DNA from: Siphonodentalium dalli
Lineage: Eukaryota > Mollusca > Scaphopoda > Gadilida > Siphonodentaliidae
Direction: 5' to 3'
Length of the DNA stretch: 64,000 nt
NCBI GenBank assembly: GCA_032622095.1
Contig: CP136068.1
Location: 61,654,025 to 61,718,024 of the forward strand
Position 1 is the first letter of the stretch, and each line of letters starts with the position of its first letter. Positions 15,901 to 30,250 of the stretch are shown here, one piece after another. The notes beneath the pieces were generated by a model. The model was not told where the DNA came from. It worked only from the letters and a program-made list of their open reading frames with translations, and did no database searches. The position numbers were made by a program, and so were the translations under genes.

Positions 15901-16550
15901 CAGTCAGCAACTCATATTAGAGTGGACAGGGAGGAACTCATAAGAGTGGACAGGGAGGAACTCATATAAGAGTGGACAGGGAGGAACTCATATAAGAGTG
16001 GACAGGCTGGAACTCATATAAGAGTGGACAGGGAGGATCTCAAATAAGAGTGGACAGGGAGGAACTCATATAACAGTGTGCAGGGAAGAACTCATATAAG
16101 AGTGGACATGCAGGAATTCATATAAGAGTGGACAGGCTGGGACTCATATAATAGTGGACAGGCAACAACTCATATAAGAGTGGACTGGGAGGAACTCATA
16201 TAAGAGTGGACAATGAGGGACTCATATAAGAGTGGACAATGAGGAACTCATATAAGAGTGGACAGTGAGGAACTCATATAAGAGTGGACAGGGAGGAACT
16301 AATATAAGAGTGGACAAGGATGAATTCATATAGGAGTGGACATGCAGCGACTCATATAAGAGTGGACAGGGAGGAACTCATATAAGAGTGGACAGACAGC
16401 AACTTATATAAGAGTGGACATGGATGAACTCGTATACTAGTGGCAGGCAGCAACTCATATACTAGTGGACAGGGAGGAACTCATATAAGAGTGGACAGGC
16501 AGGAACTCATATAAGAGTGGACAGTCAGCAACTCATATAAGAGTGGACAG
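5700..16550 (+). repeat. Long-range duplication, 6,545-bp offset
   Basis: Monomer order from about 5700 to 10180 recurs from about 12245 to 16550 at a constant 6,545 bp offset. Checked anchors are 5761/12306, 6771/13316, 7672/14217, 8268/14813, 8577/15122 and 9716/16261. The left junction near 12245 joins GGAACCCATATAAG to GACAAGGAGG. The right copy lacks a two-monomer segment (52 bp) near 16540. The block is larger than, and contains, the 3.4-kb repeat phase. Confidence 0.85.
8268..12097 (+). repeat. Recent 1,915-bp tandem duplication
   Basis: 8268-10182 and 10183-12097 are adjacent, nearly identical 1,915-bp copies. Both begin with GACATGCAGGAACTCATATT, and the sequence after the second copy (GACACGCAGG at 12098) is what would have followed the first. 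One visible difference is GAACTGGTATAC near 9893 against GAACTCGTATAC near 11808. The junction is in monomer phase, as expected for unequal crossing-over between homologous monomers. Confidence 0.88.
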
Positions 16551-19200
16551 GGAGCAACTCATAAAATAGTGGACAGGGAGCAACTCATAAAAGAGTGGAC
16601 AGGGAGCAACTGATAAAAGAGTGGACAGGGAGCAACTCATATAAGAGTGGACAGGGAGCAACTCATATAAGAGTGGACACGCAGGAACTCATATAAGAGT
16701 GGACACGCAGGAACTAATATAAGAGTGGACAGGGAGGAACTCATATAAGAGTGGACAGGGAGGAACTCATATAAGAGTGGACAGAGAGGAACTCATATAA
16801 GAGTGGACAGGCAGGAACTCATATAAGAGTGAACAGGGAGGAACTCATATGCGAGTGGACATGCAGGAACTCACATTAGAGTGGACAGTGAGGAACTCAT
16901 ATTAGAGTGGACAGGGAGGAACTCATATAAGATGGACAGGGAGGAACTCATATTAGAGTGGACAGGGAGGAACTCATAAGAGTGGACAGGGAGGAACTCA
17001 TATAAGAGTGGACAGGGAGGAACTCATATAAGAGTGGACAGGGAGGAACTCATATAAGAGTGGACAGGGAGGAACTCATATAAGAGTGGACAGGGAGGAA
17101 CTCATATAAGAGTGGACAGGGAGGAACTCATATAAGAGTGGACAGGGAGGAACCCATATAAGAGTGGACAGGCAGGAACTCATATAAGAGTGTACAGTCA
17201 GGAACTCATATAAGAGTGGACAGGCAGGAACTCATATAGCAGTGTACAGGGAAGAACTCATAAGAGTTGACAGGGAGGAACTCATATAAGAGTGGAAAAT
17301 GTGGAACTCATATAAGAGTGGAAAATGTGGAACTCATATAAGAGTGGATAGACTGGAACTCATATAATAGTGGACAATGAGAAACTCATATAAGAGTGGA
17401 CAATGAGGGACTCATATAAGAGTGGACAATGAGGAACTCATATAAGAGTGGACAAGGAGGAACTCATATAAGAGTGGACAAGGAGTAATTCATATAAGAG
17501 TGGACAGTCAGCAACTCATATAAGAGTGGACAGGGAGGAACTCATATAAGAGTGGACAGACAGCAACTCATATAAGAGTGGACATGGATGAACTCATATA
17601 CTAGTGGCAGGCAGCAACTCATATACTAGTGGACAGGGAGGAACTCATATAAGAGTGGACAGGCAGGAACTCATATAATAGTGGACAGTCAGCAACTCAT
17701 ATTAGAGTGGACAGGGAGGAACTCATAAGAGTGGACAGGGAGGAACTCATATAAGAGTGGACAGGGAGGAACTCATATAAGAGTGGACAGGCTGGAACTC
17801 ATATAAGAGTGGACAGGGAGGATCTCAAATAAGAGTGGACAGGGAGGAACTCATATAACAGTGTGCAGGGAAGAACTCATATAAGAGTGGACATGCAGGA
17901 ATTCATATAAGAGTGGACAGGCTGGGACTCATATAATAGTGGACAGGCAACAACTCATATAAGAGTGGACTGGGAGGAACTCATATAAGAGTGGACAATG
18001 AGGGACTCATATAAGAGTGGACAATGAGGAACTCATATAAGAGTGGACTGTGAGGAACTCATATAAGAGTGGACAGGGAGGAACTAATATAAGAGTGGAC
18101 AGACAGCAACTTATATAAGAGTGGACATGGATGAACTCGTATACTAGTGGCAGGCAGCAACTCATATACTAGTGGACAGGGAGGAACTCATATAAGAGTG
18201 GACAGGCAGGAACTCATATAAGAGTGGACAGTCAGCAACTCATATAAGAGTGGACAGGGAGCAACTCATAAAAGAGTGGACAGGGAGCAACTCATAAAAG
18301 AGTGGACAGGGAGCAACTGATAAAAGAGTGGACAGGGAGCAACTCATATAAGAGTGGACAGGGAGCAACTCATATAAGAGTGGACACGCAGGAACTCATA
18401 TAAGAGTGGACACGCAGGAACTCATATAAGAGTGGACAGGGAGGAAACCATATAAGAGTGGACAGGGAGGAACTCATATAAGAGTGGACAGAGAGGAACT
18501 CATATAAGAGTGGACAGGCAGGAACTCATATAAGAGTGAACAGGGAGGAACTCATATGCGAGTGGACATGCAGGAACTCATATTAGAGTGGACAGTGAGG
18601 AACTCATATTAGAGTGGACAGGGAGGAACTCATATAAGATGGACAGGGAGGAACTCATATTAGAGTGGACAGGGAGGAACTCATAAGAGTGGACAGGGAG
18701 GAACTCATATAAGAGTGGACAGGGAGGAACTCATATAAGAGTGGACAGGGAGGAACTCATATAAGAGTGGACAGGGAGGAACTCATATAAGAGTGGACAG
18801 GGAGGAACTCATATAAGAGTGGACAGGGAGGAACTCATATAAGAGTGAACAGGGAGGAACCCATATAAGAGTGGACAGGCAGGAACTCATATAAGAGTGT
18901 ACAGTCAGGAACTCATATAAGAGTGGACAGGCAGGAACTCATATAGCAGTGTACAGGGAAGAACTCAAAAGAGTTGACAGGGAGGAACTCATATAAGAGT
19001 GGACAGGGAAGAACTCATATAAGAGTGGACATGCAGGAATTCATATAAGAGTGGACAGGGAGGAACTCATAAGAGTGGACAGGGAGGAACTCATAAGAGT
19101 GGACAGGGAGGAACTCATAAGAGTGGACATGGAGGAACTCATAAGAGTGGACAGGCAGGAACTCATATAAGAGTGGACAGGCTGGAACTCATATACGAGC
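16550..19200 (+). repeat. Higher-order repeat, 1,707-bp period
   Basis: The pair of GACACGCAGG monomers at 16676 recurs at 18383, and TGTACAGTCAGG at 17191 recurs at 18898, both at a 1,707-bp offset. Each copy shares the GATGGACAGGG short monomer, the GTGAACAGGG monomer and CATATAGCAGTG. The block ends in a run of 24-bp AACTCATAAGAG monomers around 19055-19150. Confidence 0.8.
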
Positions 19201-22200
19201 GGACAGGCTGGAACTCATAAACGAGTGGACAGGCAGCAACTCATATAATAGTGGACAGGGAGGAACTCATAAGAGAGGACAGGGAGGAACTAATATATGA
19301 GTGTACATGGAGGAACTAATATAAGAGTGGACAGGGAGGAACTCATATAAGAGTGGACAGGGAGGAACTAATATAAGAGTGGACAGGGAGGAACTAATAT
19401 AAGAGTGGACAGGGAGGAACTAATATAAGAGTGGAGAGGGAGGAACTCATATAAGAGTGGACAGGCTGGAATTCATAAGAGTGGACGGAGGAATTCATAT
19501 AAGAGTGGACAGTCAGCAACTCATATAAGAGTGGACAGGGAGGAACTCATATAAGAGTGGACAGACAGCAACTCATATAAGAGTGGACATGGATGAACTC
19601 GTATACTAGTGGCAGGCAGCAACTCATATACTAGTGGACCGGGAGGAACTCATATAAGAGTGGAGAGGCAGGAACTCATATAAGAGTGGACAGTCAGCAA
19701 CTCATATTAGAGTGGACAGGGAGGAACTCATAAGAGTGGACAGGGAGGAACTCATATAAGAGTTGACAGGGAGGAACTCATATAAGAGTGGACAGGCTGG
19801 AACTCATATAAGAGTGGACAGGGAGGATCTCAAATAAGAGTGGACAGGGAGGAACTCATATAATAGTGGACAGGCAACAACTCATATAAGAGTGGACTGG
19901 GAGGAACTCATATAAGAGTGGACAATGAGGGACTCATATAAGAGTGGACAATGAGGAACTCATATAAGAGTGGACTGTGAGGAACTCATATAAGAGTGGA
20001 CAGGGAGGAACTAATATAAGAGTGGACAAGGATGAATTCATATAAGAGTGGACATGCAGCAACTCATATAAGAGTGGACAGGGAGGAACTCATATAAGAG
20101 TGGACAGACAGCAACTCATATAAGAGTGGACATGGATGAACTCATATACTAGTGGCAGGCAGCAACTCATATACTCGTGGACAGGGAGGAACTCATATAA
20201 GAGTGGACAGGCAGGAACTCATATAAGAGTGGACAGTCAGCAACTCATATAAGAGTGGAGAGGGAGCAACTCATAAAAGAGTGAACAGGGAGCAACTCAT
20301 AAAAGAGTGGACAGGGAGCAACTCATAAAAGAGTGGACAGGGAGCAACTCATATAAGAGTGGACAGGGAGCAACTCATATAAGAGTGGACACGCAGGAAC
20401 TCATATAAGAGTGGACACGCAGGAACTCATATAAGAGTGGACAGGGAGGAACTCATATAAGAGTGGACAGGGAGGAACTCATATAAGAGTGGACAGAGAG
20501 GAACTCATATAAGAGTGGACAGGCATGAACTCATATAAGAGTGAACAGGGAGGAACTCATATGCGAGTGGACATGCAGGAACTCATATTATAGTGGACAG
20601 GGAGGAACTCATATTAGAGTGGACAGGGAGGAACTCATATAAGATGGACAGGGAGGAACTCATATTAGAGTGGACAGGGAGGAACTCATAAGAGTGGACA
20701 GGGAGGAACTCATATAAGAGTGGACAGGGAGGAACTCATATAAGAGTGGACAGGGAGGAACTCATATAAGAGTGGACATGGAGGAACTCATATAAGAGTG
20801 AACAGGGAGGAACCCATATAAGAGTGGACAGGCAGGAACTCATATAAGAGTGGACAGGCAGGAACTCATATAAGAGTGGACAGGCAGGAACTCATATAGC
20901 AGTGTACAGGGAGGAACTCATAAGAGTTGACAGGGAGGAACTCATATAAGAGTGGACAGGGAAGAACTCATATAAGAGTGGACATGCAGGAATTCATATA
21001 AGAGTGGACAGGGAGGAACTCATAAGAGTGGACAGGGAGGAACTCATAAGAGTGGACAGGGAGGAACTCATAAGAGTGGACATGGAGGAACTCATAAGAG
21101 TGGACAGGCAGGAACTCATATAAGAGTGGACAGGCTGGAACTCATATACGAGTGGACAGGCTGGAACTCATATAGGAGTGGACAGGCAGCAACTCATATA
21201 ATAGTGGACAGGGAGGAACTCATAAGAGAGGACAGGGAGGAACTAATATATGAGTGTACATGGAGGAACTAATATAAGAGTGGACAGGGAGGAACTAATA
21301 TAAGAGTGGACAGGGAGGAACTAATATAAGAGTGGACAGGGAGGAACTAATATAAGAGTGGACAGGGAGGAACTCATATAAGAGTGGACAGGCTGGAACT
21401 CATAGGAGTGGACAGGCAGGAATTCATATAAGAGTGGACAGGCAGGAATTCATATAAGAGTGGACAGTCAGCAACGCATATAAGAGTGGACAGGGAGGAA
21501 CTCATATAAGAGTGGACAGACAGCAACTCATATACTAGTGGCAGGCAGCAACTCATATACTAGTGGACAGGGAGGAACTCATATAAGAGTGGACAGGCAG
21601 GAACTCATATAAGAGTGGACAGTCAGCAACGCATATTAGAGTGGACAGGGAGGAACTCATAAGAGTGGACAGGGAGGAACTCATATAAGAGTGGACAGGG
21701 AGGAACTCAAATAAGAGTGGACAGGGAGGAACTCATATAACAGTGGACAGGGAAGAACTCATATAAGAGTGGACATGCAGGAATTCATATAAGAGTGGAC
21801 AGGCTGGGACTCATATAATAGTGGACAGGCAACAACTCATATAAGAGTGGACTGGGAGGAACTCATATAAGAGTGGACAATGAGGGACTCATATAAGAGT
21901 GGACAATGAGGAACTCATATAAGAGTGGACTGTGAGGAACTCATATAAGAGTGGACAGGGAGGAACTAATATAAAAGTGGACAAGGATGAATTCATATAA
22001 GAGTGGACATGCAGCAACTCATATAAGAGTGGACAGGGAGGAACGCATATAAGAGTGGACAGACAGCAACTCATATAAGAGTGGACATGGATGAACTCAT
22101 ATACTAGTGGCAGGCAGCAACTCATATACTAGTGGACAGGGAGGAACTCATATAAGAGTGGACAGTCAGCAACTCATATAAGAGTGGAGAGGGAGCAACT

Positions 22201-23328
22201 CATAAAAGAGTGAACAGGGAGCAACTCATAAAAGAGTGGACAGGGAGCAACTCATAAAAGAGTGGACAGGGAGCAACTCATATAAGAGTGGACAGGGAGC
22301 AACTCATATAAGAGTGGACACGCAGGAACTCATATAAGAGTGGACACGCTGGAACTCATATAAGAGTGGACAGGGAGGAACTCATATAAGAGTGGACAGG
22401 GAGGAACTCATATAAGAGTGGACAGAGAGGAACTCATATAAGAGTGGACAGGCATGAACTCATATAAGAGTGAACAGGGAGGAACTCATATGCGAGTGGA
22501 CATGCAGGAACTCATATTATAGTGGACAGGGAGGAACTCATATTAGAGTGGACAGGGAGGAACTCATATAAGATGGACAGGGAGGAACTCATATTAGAGT
22601 GGACAGGGAGGAACTCATAAGAGTGGACAGGGAGGAACTCATATAAGAGTGGACAGGGAGGAACTCATATAAGAGTGGACAGGGAGGAACTCATATAAGA
22701 GTGGACATGGAGGAACTCATATAAGAGTGAACCGGGAGGAACCCATATAAGAGTGGACAGGCAGGAACTCATATAAGAGTGGACAGGCAGGAACTCATAT
22801 AAGAGTGGACAGGCAGGAACTCATATAGCAGTGTACAGGGAGGAACTCATAAGAGTTGACAGGGAGGAACTCATATAAGAGTGGACAGGGAAGAACTCAT
22901 ATAAGAGTGGACATGCAGGAATTCATATAAGAGTGGACAGGGAGGAACTCATAAGAGTGGACAGGGAGGAACTCATAAGAGTGGACAGGGAGGAACTCAT
23001 AAGAGTGGACATGGAGGAACTCATAAGAGTGGACAGGCAGGAACTCATATAAGAGTGGACAGGCTGGAACTCATATACGAGTGGACAGGCTGGAACTCAT
23101 ATAGGAGTGGACAGGCAGCAACTCATATAATAGTGGACAGGGAGGAACTCATAAGAGAGGACAGGGAGGAACTAATATATGAGTGTACATGGAGGAACTA
23201 ATATAAGAGTGGACAGGGAGGAACTAATATAAGAGTGGACAGGGAGGAACTAATATAAGAGTGGACAGGGAGGAACTAATATAAGAGTGGACAGGGAGGA
23301 ACTAATATAAGAGTGGACAGGGAGGAAC
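19200..23328 (+). repeat. Higher-order repeat, about 1,955-bp period
   Basis: The segment containing AGAGAGGACAGGGAGGAAC and TGTACATGGAGG occurs at about 19278, 21231 and 23160. The phase at 21374 recurs at 23329 (1,955 bp), one monomer of AACTAATATAAG longer than the 1,929-bp spacing just upstream. The GACACGCAGG anchors at 20398 and 22317 fit the same family. Short reverse-strand open frames at 21374-21556 and 21889-22125 are products of this periodicity. Confidence 0.8.
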
Positions 23329-26300
23329 TCATATAAGAGTGGACAGGCTGGAACTCATAGGAGTGGACAGGCAGGAATTCATATAAGAGTGGACAGGCAG
23401 GAATTCATATAAGAGTGGACAGTCAGCAACGCATATAAGAGTGGACAGGGAGGAACTCATATAAGAGTGGACAGACAGCAACTCATATACTAGTGGCAGG
23501 CAGCAACTCATATACTAGTGGACAGGGAGGAACTCATATAAGAGTGGACAGGCAGGAACTCATATAAGAGTGGACAGTCAGCAACGCATATTAGAGTGGA
23601 CAGGGAGGAACTCATAAGAGTGGACAGGGAGGAACTCATATAAGAGTGGACAGGGAGGAACTCAAATAAGAGTGGACAGGGAGGAACTCATATAACAGTG
23701 GACAGGGAAGAACTCATATAAGAGTGGACATGCAGGAATTCATATAAGAGTGGACAGGCTGGGACTCATATAATAGTGGACAGGCAACAACTCATATAAG
23801 AGTGGACTGGGAGGAACTCATATAAGAGTGGACAATGAGGGACTCATATAAGAGTGGACAATGAGGAACTCATATAAGAGTGGACTGTGAGGAACTCATA
23901 TAAGAGTGGACAGGGAGGAACTAATATAAAAGTGGACAAGGATGAATTCATATAAGAGTGGACATGCAGCAACTCATATAAAAGTGGACAGGGAGAAACG
24001 CATATAAGAGTGGACAGACAGCAACTCATATAAGAGTGGACATGGATGAACTCATATACTAGTGGCAGGCAGCAACTCATATACTAGTGGACAGGGAGGA
24101 ACTCATATAAGAGTGGACAGGCAGGAACTCATATAAGAGTGGACAGTCAGCAACTCATATAAGAGTGGACAGGGAGCAACTCATAAAAGAGTGGACAGGA
24201 AGCAACTCATAAAAGAGTGGACAGGGAGCAACTCATAAAAGAGTGCACAAGGAGCAACTCATATACGAGTGGACAGGGAGCAACTCATATAAGAGTGGAC
24301 ACGCAGGAACTCATATAAGAGTGGACACGCAGGAACTCATATAAGAGTGGACAGGGAGGAACTCATATAAGAGTGGACAGGGAGGAACTCATATAAGAGT
24401 GGACAGAGAGGAACTCATATAAGAGTGGATAGGCAGGAACTCATATAAGAGTGAACAGGGAGGAACTAATATGCGAGTGGACATGCAGGAACTCATATTA
24501 GAGTGGACAGGGAGGAACTCATATTAGAGTGGACAGGGAGGAACTCATATAAGATGGACAGGGAGGAACTCATATTAGAGTGGACAGGGAGGAACTCATA
24601 AGAGTGGACAGGGAGGAACTCATATAAGAGTGGACAGGGAGGAACTCATATAAGAGTGGACAGGGAGGAACTCATAAAAGAGTGGACAGGGAGGAACTCA
24701 TATAAGAGTGGACATGGAGGAACTCATATAAGAGTGAACAGGGAGGAACCCATATAAGAGTGGACAGGCAGGAACTCATATAAGATTGGACAGGCAGGAA
24801 CTCATATAAGAGTGGACAGGCAGGAACTCATATAGCAGTGTACAGGGAGGAACTCATAAGAGTTGACAGGGAGGAACTCATATAAGAGTGGACAGGGAAG
24901 AACTCATATAAGAGTGGACATGCAGGAATTCATATAAGAGTGGACAGGGAGGAACTCATAAGAATGGACAGGGAGGAACTCATAAGAGTGGACAGGGAGG
25001 AACTCATAAGAGTGGACATGGAGGAACTCATAAGAGTGGACAGGCAGGAACTCATATAAGAGTGGACAGGCTGGAACTCATATACGAGTGGACAGGCTGG
25101 AACTCATATACGAGTGGACAGGCAGCAACTCATATAATAGTGGACAGGGAGGAACTCATATGAGAGGACAGGGAGGAACTAATATATGAGTGTACATGGA
25201 GGAACTAATATAAGAGTGGACAGGGAGGAACTAATATAAGAGTGGACAGGGAGGAACTAATATAAGAGTGGACAGGGAGGAACTAATATAAGAGTGGACA
25301 GGGAGGAACTAATATAAGAGTGGACAGGGATGAACTCATATAAGAGTGGACAGGCTGGAACTCATAAGAGTGGACAGGCAGGAATTCATATAAGAGTGGA
25401 CAGTCAGCAACTCATATAAGAGTGGACAGGGAGGAACTCATATAAGAGTGGACAGACAGCAACTCATATAAGAGTGGACATGGATGAACTCATATACTAG
25501 TGGCAGGCAGCAACTCATATACTAGTGGACAGGGAGGAACTCATATAAGAGTGGACAGGCAGGAACTCATATAAGAGTGGACAGTCAGCAACTCATATTA
25601 GAGTGGATAGGGAGGAACTCATAAGAGTGGACAGGGAGGAACTCATATAAGAGTGGGCAGGGAGGAACTCATATAAGAGTGGACAGGCTGGAACTCATAT
25701 AAGAGTGGACAGGGAGGATCTCAAATAAGAGTGGACAGGGAGTAACTCATATAACAGTGGACAGGTAAGAACTCATATAAGAGTGGACATGCAGGAATTC
25801 ATATAAGAGTGGACAGGCTGGGACTCATATAATAGTGGACAGGCAACAACTCATATAAGAGTTGACTGGGAGGAACTCATATAAGAGTGGACAGGGAAGA
25901 ACTCATATAAGAGTGGACATGCAGGAATTCATATAAGAGTGGACAGGGAGGAACTCATAAGAGTGGACAGGGAGGAACTCATAAGAGTGGACAGGGAGGA
26001 ACTCATAAGAGTGGACATGGAGGAACTCATAAGAGTGGACAGGCAGGAACTCATATAAGAGTGGACAGGCTGGAACTCATATACGAGTGGACAGGCTGGA
26101 ACTCATATAGGAGTGGACAGGCAGCAACTCATATAATAGTGGACAGGGAGGAACTCATAAGAGAGGACAGGGAGGAACTAATATATGAGTGTACATGGAG
26201 GAACTAATATAAGAGTGGACAGGGAGGAACTAATATAAGAGTGGACAGGGAGGAACTAATATAAGAGTGGACAGGGAGGAACTAATATAAGAGTGGACAG

Positions 26301-29300
26301 GGAGGAACTCATATAAGAGTGGACAGGCTGGAACTCATAAGAGTGGACAGGCAGGAATTCATATAAGAGTGGACAGGCAGGAATTCATATAAGAGTGGAC
26401 AGTCAGCAACGCATATAAGAGTGGACAGGGAGGAACTCATATAAGAGTGGACAGACAGCAACTCATATACTAGTGGCAGGCAGCAACTCATATACTAGTG
26501 GACAGGGAGGAACTCATATAAGAGTGGACAGGCAGGAACTCATATAAGAGTGGACAGTCAGCAACTCATATTAGAGTGGACAGGGAGGAACTCATAAGAG
26601 TGGACAGGGAGGAACTCATATAAGAGTGGACAGGGAGGAACTCAAATAAGAGTGGACAGGGAGGAACTCATATAACAGTGGACAGGGAAGAACTCATATA
26701 AGAGTGGACATGCAGGAATTCATATAAGAGTGGACAGGCTGGGACTCATATAATAGTGGACAGGCAACAACTCATATAAGAGTGGACTGGGAGGAACTCA
26801 TATAAGAGTGGACAATGAGGGACTCATATAAGAGTGGACAATGAGGAACTCATATAAGAGTGGACTGTGAGGAACTCATATAAGAGTGGACAGGGAGGAA
26901 CTAATATAAAAGTGGACAAGGATGAATTCATATAAGAGTGGACATGCAGCAACTCATATAAGAGTGGACAGGGAGGAACGCATATAAGAGTGGACAGACA
27001 GCAACTCATATAAGAGTGGACATGGATGAACTCATATACTAGTGGCAGGCAGCAACTCATATACTAGTGGACAGGGAGGAACTCATATAAGAGTGGACAG
27101 GCAGGAACTCATATAAGAGTGGACAGTCAGCAACTCATATAAGAGTGGACAGGGAGCAACTCATAAAAGAGTGGACAGGGAGCAACTCATAAAAGAGTGG
27201 ACAGGGAGCAACTCATAAAAGAGTGCACAAGGAGCAACTCATATACGAGTGGACAGGGAGCAACTCATATAAGAGTGGACACGCAGGAACTCATATAAGA
27301 GTGGACACGCAGGAACTCATATAAGAGTGGACAGGGAGGAACTCATATAAGAGTGGACAGGGAGGAACTCATATAAGAGTGGACAGAGAGGAACTCATAT
27401 AAGAGTGGATAGGCAGGAACTCATATAAGAGTGAACAGGGAGGAACTCATATGCGAGTGGACATGCAGGAACTCATATTAGAGTGGACAGGGAGGAACTC
27501 ATATTAGAGTGGACAGGGAGGAACTCATATAAGATGGACAGGGAGGAACTCATATTAGAGTGGACAGGGAGGAACTCATAAGAGTGGACAGGGAGGAACT
27601 CATATAAGAGTGGACAGGGAGGAACTCATATAAGAGTGGACAGGGAGGAACTCATAAAAGAGTGGACAGGGAGGAACTCATATAAGAGTGGACATGGAGG
27701 AACTCATATAAGAGTGAACAGGGAGGAACCCATATAAGAGTGGACAGGCATGAACTCATATAAGATTGGACAGGCAGGAACTCATATAAGAGTGGACAGG
27801 CAGGAACTCATATAGCAGTGTTCAGGGAGGAACTCATAAGAGTTGACAGGGAGGAACTCATATAAGAGTGGACAGGGAAGAACTCATATAAGAGTGGACA
27901 TGCAGGAATTCATATAAGAGTGGACAGGGAGGAACTCATAAGAATGGACAGGGAGGAACTCATAAGAGTGGACAGGGAGGAACTCATAAGAGTGGACATG
28001 GAGGAACTCATAAGAGTGGACAGGCAGGAACTCATATAAGAGTGGACAGGCTGGAACTCATATACGAGTGGACAGGCTGGAACTCATATACGAGTGGACA
28101 GGCAGCAACTCATATAATAGTGGACAGGGAGGAACTCATATGAGAGGACAGGGAGGAACTAATATATGAGTGTACATGGAGGAACTAATATAAGAGTGGA
28201 CAGGGAGGAACTAATATAAGAGTGGACAGGGAGGAACTAATATAAGAGTGGACAGGGAGGAACTAATATAAGAGTGGACAGGGAGGAACTAATATAAGAG
28301 TGGACAGGGATGAACTCATATAAGAGTGGACAGGCTGGAACTCATAAGAGTGGACAGGCAGGAATTCATATAAGAGTGGACAGTCAGCAACTCATATAAG
28401 AGTGGACAGGGAGGAACTCATATAAGAGTGGACAGACAGCAACTCATATAAGAGTGGACATGGATGAACTCATATACTAGTGGCAGGCAGCAACTCATAT
28501 ACTAGTGGACAGGGAGGAACTCATATAAGAGTGGACAGGCAGGAACTCATATAAGAGTGGACAGTCAGCAACTCATATTAGAGTGGATAGGGAGGAACTC
28601 ATAAGAGTGGACAGGGAGGAACTCATATAAGAGTGGGCAGGGAGGAACTCATATAAGAGTGGACAGGCTGGAACTCATATAAGAGTGGACAGGGAGGATC
28701 TCAAATAAGAGTGGACAGGGAGTAACTCATATAACAGTGGACAGGTAAGAACTCATATAAGAGTGGACATGCAGGAATTCATATAAGAGTGGACAGGCTG
28801 GGACTCATATAATAGTGGACAGGCAACAACTCATATAAGAGTTGACTGGGAGGAACTCATATAAGAGTGGACAATGAGGGACTCATATAAGAGTGGACAA
28901 TGAGGAACTCATATAAGAGTGGACTGTGAGGAACTCATATAAGAGTGGACAGGGAGGAACTAATATAAGAGTGGACAAGGATGAATTCATATAAGAGTGG
29001 ACATGCAGCAACTCATATAAGAGTGGACAGGGAGGAACTCATATAAGAGTGGACAGACAGCAACTCATATAAGAGTGGACATGGATGAACTCATATACAA
29101 GAAGCAGGCAGCAACTCATATACTAGTGGACAGGGAGGAACTCATATAAGAGTAGACAGGCAGGAACTCATATAAGAGTGGACAGTCAGCAACTCATATA
29201 AGAGTGGACAGGGAGCAACTCATAAAAGAGTGGACAGGGAGCAACTCATAAAATAGTGGACAGGGAGCAACTCATAAAAGAGTGGACAGGGAGCAACTCA

Positions 29301-29800
29301 TATACGAGTGGACAGGGAGGAACTCATATAAGAGTGGACACGCAGGAACTCATATAAGAGTGGACACGCAGGAACTCATATAAGAGTGGACAGGGAGGAA
29401 CTCATATAAGAGTGGACAGGGAGGAACTCATATAAGAGTGGACAGAGAGGAACTCATATAAGAGTGGACAGGCAGGAACTCATATAAGAGTGAACAGGGA
29501 GGAACTCATATGCGAGTGGACATGCAGGAACTCATATTAGAGTGGACAGGGAGGAACTCATATTAGAGTGGACAGGGAGGAACTCATATAAGATGGACAG
29601 GGAGGAACTCATATTAGAGTGGACAGGGAGGAACTCATAAGAGTGGACAGGGAGGAACTCATATAAGAGTGGACCAGGGAGGAACTCATATAAGAGTGGA
29701 CAGGGAGGAACTCATATAAGAGTGGACAGGGAGGAACTCATATAAGAGTGGACAGGGAGGAACTCATATAAGAGTGAACAGGGAGGAACCATATAAGAGT
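23329..29800 (+). repeat. Higher-order repeat, 2,980-bp period
   Basis: The phase at 23329 recurs at 26309, 23844 at 26824, 24298 at 27278, and the TGGACAGGGATGAACTCATA unit at 25321 recurs at 28301, all 2,980 bp apart. The unit is the 1,955-bp repeat plus about 1 kb of rearranged monomers around 25300-26300, so it looks like a hybrid made by unequal exchange. Isolated indels occur near 29673 (an extra C) and 29788 (a missing C). Confidence 0.83.
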
Positions 29801-30145
29801 GGACAGGCAGGAACTCATATAAGAGTGGACAGGCAGGAACTCATATAAGAGTGGACTGGGAGGAACTCATATAAGAGTGGAAAATGAGGGACTCATATAA
29901 GAGTGGACAATGAGGAACTCATATAAGAGTGGACTGTGAGGAACTCATATAAGAGTGAACAGGGAGGAACTAATATAAGAGTGGACAAGGATGAATTCAT
30001 ATAAGAGTGGACATGCAGCAACTCATATAAGAGTGGACAGGGAGGAACTCATATAAGAGTGGACAGACAGCAACTCATATAAGAGTGGACATGGATGAAC
30101 TCATATACTAGTGGCAGGCAGCAACTCATATACTAGTGGACAGGG

Positions 30146-30153
30146 AAGAACTT
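30146..30153 (+). repeat. Left copy of putative 8-bp target site duplication
   Basis: AAGAACTT lies directly before the element terminus. It matches AGGAACTC at 33107-33114 at 6 of 8 positions, and both differences are transitions. Removing the element and one copy restores a normal monomer (GGACAGGG-AGGAACTC-ATATAAG), which gives strong context support. Confidence 0.65.
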
Positions 30154-30250
30154 ACGGTGGCTGATTTGCGACATGCACACAACATATATTATCTCGAGAT
30201 CTCGACATAATTATCTCGAGATCTCGAGATAATATCTCGAGATCTCGAGA
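30154..30250 (+). repeat. Left terminal inverted repeat
   Basis: Reads ACGGTGGCTGATTTGCGACA, then CATGCACACAACATATATTA, then enters the TCTCGAGATCTCGA array. It pairs with the complement of the right end with no mismatch seen through roughly the first 90-100 bases; the arms then differ in repeat-unit variants. Confidence 0.9.

Larger units (their letters stand above)
1..30153 (+). repeat. 26-bp satellite array, left block
   Basis: Continuous head-to-tail tandem repeat with no unique sequence. The commonest monomer is 26 bp and contains GGACAGGGAGGAACTCATA followed by TATAAGAGTG. Recurrent variants include GGAGCAACTCATAAAAGAG, GGCAGCAACTCATATACTAG (a 24-bp form with GTGGCAGG), GACAATGAGGAACTC, GGATGAATTCATATAAG, TACAGGTCCAACTC and a 24-bp form with AACTCATAAGAG. 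The plus strand is purine-rich (19 of 26 consensus bases). All monomers point the same way. Satellite of this kind is usually heterochromatic (pericentromeric, subtelomeric or knob-like); the location here is unknown. No CDS, tRNA or rRNA was seen in the block. Confidence 0.98.

Noticed and set aside
21374-27060. Reverse-strand open frames of 60-78 codons with repeats such as HSYMSSSLSTLI
   Set aside because: They are the satellite read in frame: three 26-bp monomers equal 26 codons. They recur with each HOR copy and have no recognisable domain or codon signal.
1-30153. TATAAG in every monomer as a TATA box or promoter array
   Set aside because: It is simply the monomer junction, repeated more than two thousand times in the window, with no initiator or gene attached.
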